DNA of 64,000 nt from Candidatus Limicola stercorigallinarum (GTDB lineage Bacteria; Actinomycetota; Coriobacteriia; Coriobacteriales; Coriobacteriaceae). Position 1 is the first letter of the stretch. Each line of letters opens with the position of its first letter. Where the stretch lies: assembly GCA_018711625.1 (NCBI GenBank), contig DVID01000020.1, forward strand, positions 1 to 64,000, in the 5' to 3' direction. The position numbers and the translations under genes were made by a program. Of the stretch, positions 53,226 through 61,884 are shown one piece after another. The notes below the pieces were generated by a model. The model was given only the letters and a program-made list of their open reading frames with translations, was not told the DNA's origin and made no database searches.

Positions 53226-54260
53226 TCATTCTTGGAGCAATATGGTTCGGCGTACGTGATCTGCACACGTTGCCGAGAGAGAACCCGTTCCGTTAAGATG
53301 AAGCCATTCGAGCCAAGGCGCCTGCGCCCCATTGAGGCAGCGATGCAGGGCGCGCTCGGTTGCCGAGATAAAGCGCTCAGTCATAGTTTCCTGAGGGCCA
53401 GAAAACACCACCATATCGAGAGGGAACAGGGCGCAGAGCACACTCACCACGTAGGCAAGGCGCTCGGGCGCTACCAGCGCTTCGGGGATTTCATGCTGGT
53501 TGGACTCCGCGGGTGCCAAGGCGCTCTCCGTCTGCGCACTCACACCTTCCATGAGCGGCGCAAGGTTTGCAAAGGCGCCATTCTTAAGGTGCACGGGTGC
53601 ACCTTGAACCACCACGGTGGCAAGTACATCTTCGCCCAGCGAGATATACGCGCCACTGGTATGGTCTTCCTGCATGCGCTCAAGCGCGCGGGAAGCCGTA
53701 TAGTCCTGAACATACTCTTCGATAACCGGAATACGCAGCTGTGTGAACAGCGCCGTTGCCAGCGGAATGTTTGCAGAGTGGATGCCCGTTGAGTACATAA
53801 CGTTAAACTCGCTGGAATCCATATCACGCTGGAATAGCAAGCCCATACCCAAAAGCTTAGACTGGCCGTCTTTGTTTGCCAGCGCGTTGATGCCCGCCAA
53901 AATCAAGGCAAACAGGTCGTTACCCGAGGTGTAATCATGCGAGAGCACCACCGCATCAAGCTCGCCAAGCGCCACGTCAAAGAGCGCCAAGCGCACCTGC
54001 GTGCGTGCAATCTCGACCACCGCGATGGTACCCAGGTCTTTATTAACTGCAAGCTCAACACGACTGCGACCAGCGGTAATGGTACGGGCACCCGTCTCTA
54101 CCAGATAACCCTCATCAATCAGGCCGCTTACCAGGCCAGATACCGTGCTGGGCGAAAGATTAGTTTCATGCGCAATCTCGATGCGCGAAAGCGACTCGTG
54201 CTTAAGGATGGCAGACATGACATTGCTGCGGTTGTTCTTTTTGATGTCCTTCAACCTCAT
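53226..54260 (-). CDS. ROK family transcriptional regulator
   Basis: A 344-residue NagC/XylR-type repressor. The N-terminal winged helix (RLKDIKKNNRSNVMSAIL, then ETNLSPSTVSGLVSGLIDEG) is followed by a degenerate ROK domain. The phosphate-binding DxGxT motif is changed to VVEIARTQVRL and the zinc motif CxCGxxGC is missing, so it is not a sugar kinase and may not bind a sugar. ATG 54260 has AGGAGGT 7 bases upstream; a GTG at 54269 is an alternative. Two operator-like palindromes lie upstream. It sits between the transporter and the second FAD oxidoreductase, whose genes it may control. Confidence 0.88.
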   Translation of the reverse strand: MRLKDIKKNNRSNVMSAILKHESLSRIEIAHETNLSPSTVSGLVSGLIDEGYLVETGARTITAGRSRVELAVNKDLGTIAVVEIARTQVRLALFDVALGELDAVVLSHDYTSGNDLFALILAGINALANKDGQSKLLGMGLLFQRDMDSSEFNVMYSTGIHSANIPLATALFTQLRIPVIEEYVQDYTASRALERMQEDHTSGAYISLGEDVLATVVVQGAPVHLKNGAFANLAPLMEGVSAQTESALAPAESNQHEIPEALVAPERLAYVVSVLCALFPLDMVVFSGPQETMTERFISATERALHRCLNGAQAPWLEWLHLNGTGSLSATCADHVRRTILLQE

Positions 54261-54423
54261 GGTCTGCACCTCCTTGCCTGCCTCTTACACCCGCCTACGC
54301 CATCGGGCACGACGGGCCACCTGTGTCATTTTGCATCGCTACCGGCATCGCTACCACAGGCAAACTCTTTGTGGTTTCACCCGGCACCATACTCGGTGAC
54401 ACATTATGTGGCACATGCGCTGA

Positions 54424-54491
54424 ACTTATTTTACAGTGCGAAATAAGTATGTCACGTGCAGGTGTTTCCTTATTTCGCAATTCGAAATAAG
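54424..54491. promoter_or_regulatory. Two ROK-type operators upstream of the regulator gene
   Basis: Site 1 (54424-54448) is ACTTATTT-N9-AAATAAGT and site 2 (54469-54491) is CTTATTTCG-N5-CGAAATAAG. Both resemble the TTATTT...AAATAA boxes bound by NagC/Mlc-type ROK repressors, and their centres are 44 bp apart. A further palindrome CACAT-T-ATGTG lies at 54400-54410. They precede the regulator gene by 160-230 bp, suggesting autoregulation by looping or cooperative binding. Confidence 0.65.
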
Positions 54492-54533
54492 CCTGTAAAC
54501 GGTAGGTAAAGAACGACAAACGGTCGAAAAAGC

Positions 54534-54575
54534 GCAAGGCTGCGCCTGTCCCACGCGGAGCAGACGCAGCCTTGC
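54534..54575 (-). terminator. Terminator of the second FAD oxidoreductase gene
   Basis: On the minus strand GCAAGGCTGCG pairs with CGCAGCCTTGC, followed by GCTTTTTCG, 70 bases after the gene stop. Confidence 0.88.
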
Positions 54576-54645
54576 CGTAGGGTCGATTCACCGTGGCGGA
54601 CGCTTCGCACAGAAGCTGGAACTGCCGGGTTTTCTCTCCCCCGCT

Positions 54646-55983
54646 TTAGCGCGTTGTGAGCCCGGTGCCCGCAAATGCGTTGAGCGCCACGCCCTGCTGA
54701 TGAGCACGTGCGCAAGCGCGGCCCGCCGAGTCACCCATATCAATGAGCGTGGGCTGGATACGAATACTTGCCTGCACCAAAAACGTTGTCGAGATGCAGC
54801 GGCCGATGGTCATCATATTCGCCACCTGGTCATTTACGAGGCAGCGATACGGTATCTCGTAGTATTCACCGTGCTGGAATTTATCCATATGCACAAGGCC
54901 CTTGGTTGCCGAGTGAACATCAATGTACCAGTCGCCTTTGGCCACGGCGTCATCGAAGCGCGCCCGTGCAAGGTAATCCTCCTCGGCGAGCTGGTACAAC
55001 CCGCGTATACGCCACGACTCGCGCACTCCAAGCGCGCTCGCTTCACGCAAGAGGTAGGCATGTTCGAAGCCGGGCATGTATTGCGTGAGGAACGTCACCA
55101 GGCGGCGAATCATGTGGTGGCCGTCAACAATGGCATGCGAGCGCGCCTCGGGATCGGCGTTGTTTTTAAGCCGGCTCAGATGCGGGCAGTTAAAAGCCAG
55201 GCACCCCGGACGCCCCGGCAGCGAAAAGCACTGGTAGTACACCAGATCCTCGGGAAGCAGCACACCGTCGGCCACCGCCTGCTGAAAAAGCGGCTCGAGC
55301 TTGAAGTCTTTGCCGGCAACCATCGCGGATTCCCAGAAGTAACCTTCTACCAGCGGAGAAAACGCATCTCCCAGGCTCAGGCAGTAGGCGCGATACGCAT
55401 CAATATCAATGCCGCCCATCTCAAAGCGCAACGACGACATCTGGTTGTTGCCTTCGTCGTCACCCCGGTCAACGAGAACACCCGCGAGGCGCGAAAGCCA
55501 TGCGTCGCCGGAGGCATCCACAAACTGCTCCGCCTCGATGCTTCGATACCCATCCGATGTAAGCACGACCACCGATGTGATGTTGCCGTCAACCACGTCG
55601 CAATCTACCAGCGTGGCGTCATAAAGAATCTCGCCGCCCTCTTCGAGGAACAAATCCTCGAGAACATCCGCCTTCGCCTCGGGCGTGGACCACACGTACT
55701 CCGCCATCTCCTGTGAACGCGTGGCAATACCCTGGTCGCGCAAACGCTCTTCTATAAGATGGAAATTGCGCTCGTGGGGAACAAAGGATTCCATCATGGG
55801 TGTTACCAACGCAAGCGTAGCTGCGCCGCCAAGCATGAGACCTTTTTCCACAATGAGCACGCGATTGCCTTCGCGCGCCGCGCTAATGCCGGCCGACGAG
55901 CCCGCCGTGCCGCCGCCAATGATGACCGTATCGTACCGGCCATACAAAGGCGCCTTAGGGCACCGATCAAGATAAGTTGACAT
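54646..55983 (-). CDS. FAD-dependent oxidoreductase (paralogue of the 47220 gene)
   Basis: A 445-residue flavoprotein. The FAD motif is YDTVIIGGGTAGSSAGISAAREG, with VEKG at the end of the second strand; the C-terminal FAD region reads MMTIGRCISTTFLVQASIRI. Shared blocks GVRESWRIRGLYQLAEEDY and RFDDAVAKGDWYIDVHS link it to the oxidoreductase at 47220. It has no signal peptide and no tat motif. It is a single-gene unit with its own terminator, next to a ROK regulator gene. The substrate is unknown. The ATG has GAAAGG upstream. Confidence 0.87.
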   Translation of the reverse strand: MSTYLDRCPKAPLYGRYDTVIIGGGTAGSSAGISAAREGNRVLIVEKGLMLGGAATLALVTPMMESFVPHERNFHLIEERLRDQGIATRSQEMAEYVWSTPEAKADVLEDLFLEEGGEILYDATLVDCDVVDGNITSVVVLTSDGYRSIEAEQFVDASGDAWLSRLAGVLVDRGDDEGNNQMSSLRFEMGGIDIDAYRAYCLSLGDAFSPLVEGYFWESAMVAGKDFKLEPLFQQAVADGVLLPEDLVYYQCFSLPGRPGCLAFNCPHLSRLKNNADPEARSHAIVDGHHMIRRLVTFLTQYMPGFEHAYLLREASALGVRESWRIRGLYQLAEEDYLARARFDDAVAKGDWYIDVHSATKGLVHMDKFQHGEYYEIPYRCLVNDQVANMMTIGRCISTTFLVQASIRIQPTLIDMGDSAGRACARAHQQGVALNAFAGTGLTTR

Positions 55984-56379
55984 CTGGGAACCTTTCTCTT
56001 CTGCCGAAGCGAATCACCCCAGATGCATTCCGCAAGCATCCCTTTTATACCCCATGCCCACCGTCCCAACAAGCCAAAACAGCAAGGCCATGTCGAAAAC
56101 CGAATGCGCCGCGGCCTTCCCGGAGTGAGTTGCCCAGAGGCCGATGGCGGAGGCGTGGTTGAACGCGCGCCGCTCGCCGGCACGGTTGTCGGTGAACGGT
56201 ATTGACGTGGTTCCAAAGTGATATCACAATGCAATCAACGTTACCAACGGGGTAACGCTCGGGGAGCACCCCCCCCCCGCCACCTCAAGAGGGGTAGCAG
56301 CAACTGGGCCTGGCACGAGGCATCTGCCCAATGTTGCTGCAACAGCCGCCGTGCGCGGCAACAAGAGAAAGGAACTCTC
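55984..56379. promoter_or_regulatory. Divergent region with a C10 tract before the SPFH gene
   Basis: No gene found. CGTTACC-AACGG-GGTAACG (56239-56257) is a clear inverted repeat suitable for a regulator. It is followed by a homopolymeric run of ten C (56269-56278), about 100 bases before the SPFH start codon. The run could slip during replication and change promoter spacing. Nothing else was identified. Confidence 0.45.
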
Positions 56380-57414
56380 ATGAGTGCCGAGAAAAAGATC
56401 AAGGCTGCATCTGGTTGGGGCATGCTTGCCGTCTGTCTCGTCGGGATGCTCGTTATCATCGCCCTGTTCGTCCTCGCCATCATAGGGTTGGTTGCCGCTG
56501 ACGAAGCTGGCGAGCCAGTCAATCCGCTCCACGGCTGGATGCTCGGCATCAGCATCGCCGCATTCTGCCTGATCTGGATTCCCGTCTCGGGCTTCTTCAC
56601 GCTGCAGCCGGGTCAGGCGCGCGTGTGCATCCTCTTCGGCGACTACAAGGGCACCGTCCGCGACGAGGGCTTCCGTTGGGCAAACCCGTTCTACAGCCGC
56701 TCCATGGGAACGAACGGCTCCGCCGAGAACGCAACGGCGGAGGTGCTGAGCAAGTCCGGCCTCTCGCTCGGTAAGCAGATCGACGTCGCCGCCAAGGCGT
56801 CGTCCAGCCTCTCCACCAAGATCTCGGTCCGCGCCCGCACGCTGAACGGCGAGATCCTGAAGGTCAACGACAAGATGGGCAACCCCATCGAGATCGCCAA
56901 TGTGGTGGTGTGGCACGTGGCCGATACCGCCAAGGCTCTCTTTGATGTAGACAACTACGAGCTGTTTGTGGCCACGCAGGCCGAAACGGCGCTCCGCCAC
57001 GTGGCAAGCATCTATGCCTACGACCACGCCGAGGACAGCTCGGACTCCATGGACGCCATCACGCTGCGCTCCAACATCGAGGAGGTCTCGACGGCCCTTA
57101 AGTACGAGCTCACCCAGCGACTCGCCCCTGCCGGCGTGGCGGTGGACGACGCCCGCCTCACGCACCTGGCCTATGCCCCCGAGATTGCGCAGGCAATGCT
57201 GCGCCGTCAGCAGGCTGAGGCTGTCATTGCCGCCCGCAAGAAGATTGTGGAAGGCGCCGTCACCATGGTGGAGATGGCCGTGGACGAGCTGGGCCGGCAC
57301 GGCAAGATCGACCTTGACGAGGAGCGCAAGGCCCAGATGGCCTCGAACCTTATGGTCGTGCTCTGTGGCGAGTCCGAGGCGCATCCCATCGTCAACGCTG
57401 GCTCGCTGTACTAG
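56380..57414 (+). CDS. SPFH/band 7 domain membrane protein
   Basis: A 344-residue protein with two N-terminal membrane segments (about 15-38 and 52-72) followed by an SPFH domain. FFTLQPGQARVCILFGDYKG, then TVRDEGFRWANPF is the typical start. IEIANVVVWHVADTAKALFDV and TALRHVASIYAYD are conserved. LAPAGVAVDDARLTHLAYAPEIAQ leads into the coiled C-terminal part. Band 7 proteins form large oligomeric membrane microdomain scaffolds and modulate proteases or stress responses. AAAGGA precedes the ATG. It is followed by a YbjQ gene and an RHH gene, a probable operon. Confidence 0.93.
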   Translation: MSAEKKIKAASGWGMLAVCLVGMLVIIALFVLAIIGLVAADEAGEPVNPLHGWMLGISIAAFCLIWIPVSGFFTLQPGQARVCILFGDYKGTVRDEGFRWANPFYSRSMGTNGSAENATAEVLSKSGLSLGKQIDVAAKASSSLSTKISVRARTLNGEILKVNDKMGNPIEIANVVVWHVADTAKALFDVDNYELFVATQAETALRHVASIYAYDHAEDSSDSMDAITLRSNIEEVSTALKYELTQRLAPAGVAVDDARLTHLAYAPEIAQAMLRRQQAEAVIAARKKIVEGAVTMVEMAVDELGRHGKIDLDEERKAQMASNLMVVLCGESEAHPIVNAGSLY

Positions 57415-57497
57415 CAAAACCCCTCTTTTCGAGCGCATGAAGCGGCAGCAGCAAGCGCATGTGCTCGTCCTTCCTTTGACCTCGTGAGGTGAACATC

Positions 57498-57815
57498 ATG
57501 ATCGTTACCACAACATCTACTATCGACAACTACGAGATCGTTGAATACCTGGGCGTTGTTGCCGGTGAGGCCGTAATGGGCATCAACATGTTCCGCGATA
57601 TGGGCGCAGGACTGCGCAACATGTTTGGCGGCCGCTCCGCTGGCTATGAGGAAGAGATGCAAGAGGCACGCGAAACGGTGCTTGCGGAGATGCAAGAGCG
57701 CGCCGAAGCGATGGGCGCGAACGCCGTGGTGGGCGCCTCGCTAGGTTACGAGACCTTTGAGGGCATGATCATGACCGTTGCCTCAGGCACGGCCGTGCGC
57801 ATCCGCCGGCGTTAA
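57498..57815 (+). CDS. YbjQ (UPF0145) family protein
   Basis: A 105-residue cytoplasmic protein of the YbjQ_1 family (UPF0145). It begins [20 protein letters not shown] and includes [21 protein letters not shown], then [15 protein letters not shown], all family signatures. The family forms pentameric beta-rich assemblies whose function is not established; some are thought to bind metals or heavy-metal adducts. ATG 57498 has GAGGTG upstream; GTG 57489 is an alternative. It follows the SPFH gene by 83 bp. Confidence 0.92.
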   Translation: MIVTTTSTIDNYEIVEYLGVVAGEAVMGINMFRDMGAGLRNMFGGRSAGYEEEMQEARETVLAEMQERAEAMGANAVVGASLGYETFEGMIMTVASGTAVRIRRR

Positions 57816-57924
57816 TGCCCTTGCCCCTCGGAGCATCGCCCGAGGATTCCCAAGGCATTCGTTTGTTCGCCCGGCCCCACCATAGGCCGGGCGGCACCCT
57901 CCTCCCCTTCCAATTGAGGTCACC

Positions 57925-58128
57925 ATGGCACGCAAGCAATATCCCCTTCGTATCGATCCCGCCATTTGGGAGGCCGTGCAGCGCTGGGCTGATGATGAGA
58001 TGCGCAGTGCCAACGGCCAGGTGGAGTGGATCTTGCGTGATGCCTTGCGGCGGGCAGGCCGCCTGCCCCGATCCAATGGGACGGCAGACCCTTCCGACGA
58101 TCGTCCACCCGGAGATGAAGCGTGCTAA
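57925..58128 (+). CDS. Ribbon-helix-helix (Arc-like) small protein
   Basis: A 67-residue protein. The core RKQYPLRIDPAIWEAVQRWA has the strand-helix-helix pattern of Arc/MetJ DNA-binding proteins and resembles Arc-family toxin-antitoxin repressors. NGQVEWILRDALRRAG continues the second helix. The C-terminal 20 residues are polar and probably disordered. AGGTC precedes the ATG. It is the third gene after SPFH and YbjQ and could autoregulate that set. No toxin-like partner lies beside it. Confidence 0.8.
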   Translation: MARKQYPLRIDPAIWEAVQRWADDEMRSANGQVEWILRDALRRAGRLPRSNGTADPSDDRPPGDEAC

Positions 58129-58528
58129 CCTGCGCCAACGGCACCGGTGCACATGACTCGCAACGCCCACGCAAGATAGCAGGCATCTAAACCCGAGCGG
58201 CCCGCGCGCACCGCTGCGTTGACCCTGGACGTCCGTGCCATCAGCCCTTCCGGACGGCAAATGTCCGCACACGTGCTCAGCTCACACCCCAGCAACAAAA
58301 AAACTATGTCATTTCAGTACCTAATCGCGAGATTGCCGAGTAGACCCCCGATTCCGTGTAACAAAACCCCAGGTCACGGGAGTCCAGCTCAGCCGTCTAT
58401 TCGACCTTTTTCAACGTACGCACTGAAATCGCACTATTTTTTTTCTACGAACACTCTATCGGTAGCGCGACAACCCCTCGCCCACGCCGTACCCACCGAT
58501 ACAAGCCAATCACAACGATAGGAGCATC
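58129..58528. other. Intergenic region with a repeat element
   Basis: Apart from the inverted pair of dispersed motifs at 58293-58448, this 400-bp stretch shows no gene. AT-rich tracts at both ends of that pair contrast with the GC-rich middle. The ABC gene promoter may lie in its right part, but no clear -35/-10 pair is visible. Confidence 0.5.
58293..58448. repeat. Inverted pair of a dispersed CTGAAAT...TTTTTT motif
   Basis: On the minus strand 58293-58320 reads GTACTGAAATGACATAGTTTTT plus further T. On the plus strand 58421-58448 reads CACTGAAATCGCACTATTTT plus further T. A third copy is at 31-54. The two copies here face each other about 100 bp apart like imperfect terminal repeats of a small element. 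Confidence 0.55.
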
Positions 58529-59266
58529 ATGGATACCATCCAAGCCAAGCCCATCCTCGAGGTTGCGCACTATCAGAAGCGCTATGGCAACAAAGTAGCC
58601 GTGCGTGACCTGTCCCTCGCCGTGGAGGCAGGTGACATCTATGGTTTTATCGGCCACAACGGCGCTGGTAAAACCACCCTTATCCGTTCCATCGTGGGTG
58701 TACAAGGCATCGACGGCGGTACCATCCGCGTCTGCGGCGCCGATGTGGCGAAGAGCCCGCTTGAGGCCAAGCGCCTCATCGCCTACGTGCCCGACAACCC
58801 CAACGTGTATGAGTTCATGACGGGCTTGCAGTACCTGACCTACATTGCCGACATCTTTGGCGTCGACGCCACCACGCGCCAGCGCCGCATTGGCGAGCTC
58901 GCCGAACGGCTTGACCTCACCGCAGCACTCGGCGACCCGGTGGGCACCTACTCGCACGGCATGCGCCAAAAGCTCGTGCTCATGAGCGCATTTGTGCACG
59001 AACCGCGTCTGCTGGTGCTCGACGAGCCCTTCGTGGGCCTCGACCCGGTGGCATCGCACGAGCTCAAGCGCATGCTCCACGAGCTGGCCGAACGTGGCAG
59101 CGCGGTCTTCTTCTCGTCGCACGTGCTCGAAGTGGTCGAGAAGCTATGCAACAAAGTCGCCATCATCCGTGCAGGCGAGCTCATGGCTGCCGGCCCCACC
59201 AACGAGGTCCGTGGCAATGAATCGCTTGAAGAGATCTTCCTCGATCTGGTTGAGAAGGAGGAGTAA
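58529..59266 (+). CDS. ABC transporter ATP-binding protein
   Basis: A 245-residue ABC ATPase. Walker A is GHNGAGKTT, the signature is YSHGMRQ, Walker B is LLVLDEP and the H-loop is FFSSHVLE. It is typical of exporters of the ABC-2 (CcmA/NatA) type. The stop is 3 bases before the start of the permease gene, so the two form one transporter. A strong ribosome site (GATAGGAG) precedes the ATG. The substrate is unknown. Confidence 0.94.
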   Translation: MDTIQAKPILEVAHYQKRYGNKVAVRDLSLAVEAGDIYGFIGHNGAGKTTLIRSIVGVQGIDGGTIRVCGADVAKSPLEAKRLIAYVPDNPNVYEFMTGLQYLTYIADIFGVDATTRQRRIGELAERLDLTAALGDPVGTYSHGMRQKLVLMSAFVHEPRLLVLDEPFVGLDPVASHELKRMLHELAERGSAVFFSSHVLEVVEKLCNKVAIIRAGELMAAGPTNEVRGNESLEEIFLDLVEKEE

Positions 59267-59269
59267 GCG

Positions 59270-60937
59270 ATGCATTCTTTCTTGTTGCTGCTGCGCGTAC
59301 AGCTGCTCGCCCTGGCTAACTCGCTCATGCCACGTCGTCGCTCAGACTTCACAGGGCGCTCGCGGAAAGGACGCGTCATCCTCACGGTATTGGGTGGTGG
59401 CGTACTCGTACTGCTGTGCGTGTTTTACATGGGTGCTCTCGGATTGGGCCTTGCCGCCATCGGCCTTGGTGAGGCTATCCCCGCCTTTGCCGTGGTTGTG
59501 GGCGCCCTCGTAAGCGTTGCTTTCACCTTCCTCAAAGCCAATGGCACGCTTTTTGGTCTGGCCGACTTTGACCTGGTGATGTCGCTCCCCATCCCGCGTC
59601 GCACCGTTGTGGCCTCGCGTGTGGCCGCGCTCTACGCAAGTGCCGTCCTCATGGGAGCTGTCGCGGCATTGCCGCTCTGGGTGATTTACCTAGCGCTGGT
59701 CAACCTCTCAGCCTGGACAGTAATCTGCTGTGTGGCAAGCATCCTTTTAGCACCTGCCATCCCCACAAGCATTGCCACATTCCTCGCCTTTGGCGTTGCC
59801 GCGGTCTCCTCGCGCTTCCGCCATGCTAATCTCGCCTATGTGCTCGTTGCCCTCGTAGGTTTTTCTGTACTCATCATTGGTATTTACGGTTTCTCGTTTA
59901 CCGCGGGCACGCAAACAGACGAGCAGACCTTCGCCATGATGAGCGGAGCACTCTCGGGCATCTCCGACGCCATCGCGGCTGCGTGGCCGCCTGCACGGCT
60001 CCTTGTTGCCGCCTGCGCGGGATCGCCCCTTGCCTTTGCGGGTTTCGTGAGCGTCTCGATTGTCATCCCAGCAATCGCGCTCGAGATTTTGCAACGCGGC
60101 TATCTCGCTATTAATAACAACCTCGGCGTCAAGGCATCGGGAGGTCTCTCGACGCACGACCTGCATCGCAAAAGTGCCGTTTCCTCCTCTGCCTTCAAAG
60201 CCATCATGTTTAAAGAGTATCGTGCGCTCCTGGGCATTCCTGCCTATGCCTTCAACTGCCTCTTTGGCTACCTGCTCATGATCATCATCGCGGTGGCGCT
60301 CTCGGTGGTAGGACTGCGCGACATTATTACCTCGGGAGCCATCGACGGCGTGGACATTTCGCCCTCACTTTTTGACACCATTGCCACGCAAATCATGAAC
60401 CTGGTGCCGTGGCTCTTCCTCTTCTGTGGCATCGCCGCGCCAAGCGCCGCCTGCTCGCTTTCTATGGAAGGCTCAGGCGCCTGGATCATGGCAACGGCAC
60501 CGGTGAGCGTACGCACCATATTGGGCGCCAAGCTCGCCGCTAACGCCATACCCGTAGCAGCAACGCTCGCCATCTCGAGCATCACCCTCGTGGTGTCCGG
60601 GCAGACCGACCTTTTGGGCGCGGCACAGATCCTAGTTTGCGGATTTGGCTGCTTCTACCTCATGGTTACCATCGGTCTTGCTCTCGACGCACACAACCCC
60701 AACTACAGCTGGACCTCGCCCAACGAGGTGGTGAAACGTGGCTTTCCCATTATGGTGACAGTCATTGGCGGCATGCTTTTGGTGTTTGGCGGAGGCGCCC
60801 TGTGCTGGTTTGTGATGGACGCCTTCGGTTTGGGAGCAGGCATTGCGCTCAACCTGGGAGCAGGCGTGCTGGGAGCACTGGCAGGTCAGCTCATCTTTGA
60901 GCATACGTGCCGGACAGTCACCTTTTATGTGAACTAA
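59270..60937 (+). CDS. ABC-2 type exporter membrane protein
   Basis: A 555-residue integral membrane protein with about twelve hydrophobic segments in two groups, separated by a cytoplasmic part around residues 270-310 (RKSAVSSSAFKAIMFKEYRALLGIPA). The layout is that of a large permease subunit paired with a single ATPase. No signal peptide or extracellular domain is evident. It is translated right after the ATPase gene, GGAGGAG overlapping that gene's end. The export substrate cannot be told from sequence. Confidence 0.87.
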   Translation: MHSFLLLLRVQLLALANSLMPRRRSDFTGRSRKGRVILTVLGGGVLVLLCVFYMGALGLGLAAIGLGEAIPAFAVVVGALVSVAFTFLKANGTLFGLADFDLVMSLPIPRRTVVASRVAALYASAVLMGAVAALPLWVIYLALVNLSAWTVICCVASILLAPAIPTSIATFLAFGVAAVSSRFRHANLAYVLVALVGFSVLIIGIYGFSFTAGTQTDEQTFAMMSGALSGISDAIAAAWPPARLLVAACAGSPLAFAGFVSVSIVIPAIALEILQRGYLAINNNLGVKASGGLSTHDLHRKSAVSSSAFKAIMFKEYRALLGIPAYAFNCLFGYLLMIIIAVALSVVGLRDIITSGAIDGVDISPSLFDTIATQIMNLVPWLFLFCGIAAPSAACSLSMEGSGAWIMATAPVSVRTILGAKLAANAIPVAATLAISSITLVVSGQTDLLGAAQILVCGFGCFYLMVTIGLALDAHNPNYSWTSPNEVVKRGFPIMVTVIGGMLLVFGGGALCWFVMDAFGLGAGIALNLGAGVLGALAGQLIFEHTCRTVTFYVN

Positions 60938-61084
60938 CGATCAGATAGAGCAACCTGGCCGCGGTCGAGTGTCACAAGCACCTGGCCGCGGCAGCGAGCA
61001 ACGCTCGATCGCGTCATGAAACGTGGTGTAGGGCCGTTCCCGTGGGCGGTAACCTCACACAGGCAAGCAGATAAGTATCATTTT

Positions 61085-61126
61085 ATGCATGAGGGCCGGA
61101 TGTCAACACACCCGGCCCTCATGCAT
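61085..61126. terminator. Bidirectional terminator after the exporter genes
   Basis: ATGCATGAGGGCCGG (61085-61099) and CCGGCCCTCATGCAT (61112-61126) are perfect complements over 15 bases. The stem lies 148 bases after the permease stop and 7 bases beyond the stop of the short minus-strand gene. TATCT follows on the plus strand. Confidence 0.8.
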
Positions 61127-61132
61127 ATCTCG

Positions 61133-61267
61133 TTACGGGCGGCGGCGCCTGCGTGACAAGCTCACCACCAGCCATACCACCGCCGCCGCGGCAAGCCATC
61201 CTATAAGCGGCAGCCACGTATCGGTAATGCTCTGTATTACTGCCAACCAGTTGATATTGCGCGGCAT
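61133..61267 (-). CDS. 44-residue membrane protein with basic tail
   Basis: A very short gene: ATG 61267 is preceded by AAAGGAGG with suitable spacing. The product starts MPRNINWLAVIQSITDTWLP, continues with a hydrophobic stretch of about 18 residues (LIGWLAAAAVVWLVVSLS) and ends RRRRRP. The clear ribosome site, the single membrane helix with positive cytoplasmic end and the terminator immediately after support it as real. No family was recognised. It may be a regulatory peptide of the adjacent YxeA/BceB-type cluster. Confidence 0.6.
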   Translation of the reverse strand: MPRNINWLAVIQSITDTWLPLIGWLAAAAVVWLVVSLSRRRRRP

Positions 61268-61348
61268 GGTCTTGCCTCCTTTGGAATAACCATCGCCGGA
61301 GCACGCCGGGGCACGCGACAGCCCGTACCCAGCCTTCAGCCCCGCCCC

Positions 61349-61708
61349 TTACTCTTCGTGCGACAAATGCTCCTGGGCACCAGCGGGGATATCCTCCCAG
61401 GTCACTTCCTCCCACGAGGTCACGCCGCGCAGCATGAGCGTCTCAAGCCGCAGGTAGGCGCCATCACGAAGCTCGCGCTTAACGTCAAAGCCCAGCGTTT
61501 GCTCACGGCCCTCTGCATCTGCTGCCGGAAGCTCATAGTGGTACGGAAAATCGTTGTTGTTCTCGTCAGCCTTGGTGAGGCAGGCAGCGTCAACCTGTGC
61601 GTACCAGACCTCCGGGCTCATGAACACGCGATCATATCCCCACCACAGAGCTCCTGCAATCAAACCCAAAACAGCTAGCGACACAATCGCCTTGAACGCT
61701 CGCTTCAT
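61349..61708 (-). CDS. YxeA family protein
   Basis: A 119-residue protein of the YxeA (DUF1093) family. An N-terminal hydrophobic segment (AIVSLAVLGLIAGALWWGY) acts as signal or anchor. The exported part has the family pattern YHYELPAADAEGREQTLGFD, then KRELRDGAYLRLETLMLRGV. In Bacillus, yxeA follows the yxdJKLM antimicrobial-peptide sensing and transport genes, and here it follows a BceB/YxdM-type permease. The frame extends 57 codons upstream into sequence without a ribosome site; ATG 61708 has GAGGA. The function is not established. Confidence 0.8.
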   Translation of the reverse strand: MKRAFKAIVSLAVLGLIAGALWWGYDRVFMSPEVWYAQVDAACLTKADENNNDFPYHYELPAADAEGREQTLGFDVKRELRDGAYLRLETLMLRGVTSWEEVTWEDIPAGAQEHLSHEE

Positions 61709-61884
61709 AGCAGTCCTCGCAATCCCCGGGGAGCGTTGAGATGCCCCCGGCATCGGCATGCCAGCAATCAGCATGAAATCTTTTCCGTAGCGCCTCACCT
61801 CGCGGAGCCTGTCAACGGCGTCGCGCCCCGCCGCCGGTGCCGCGCCGGCGCGCCAAGTCGCAGGCACAAGCACCGACAAGCTGC

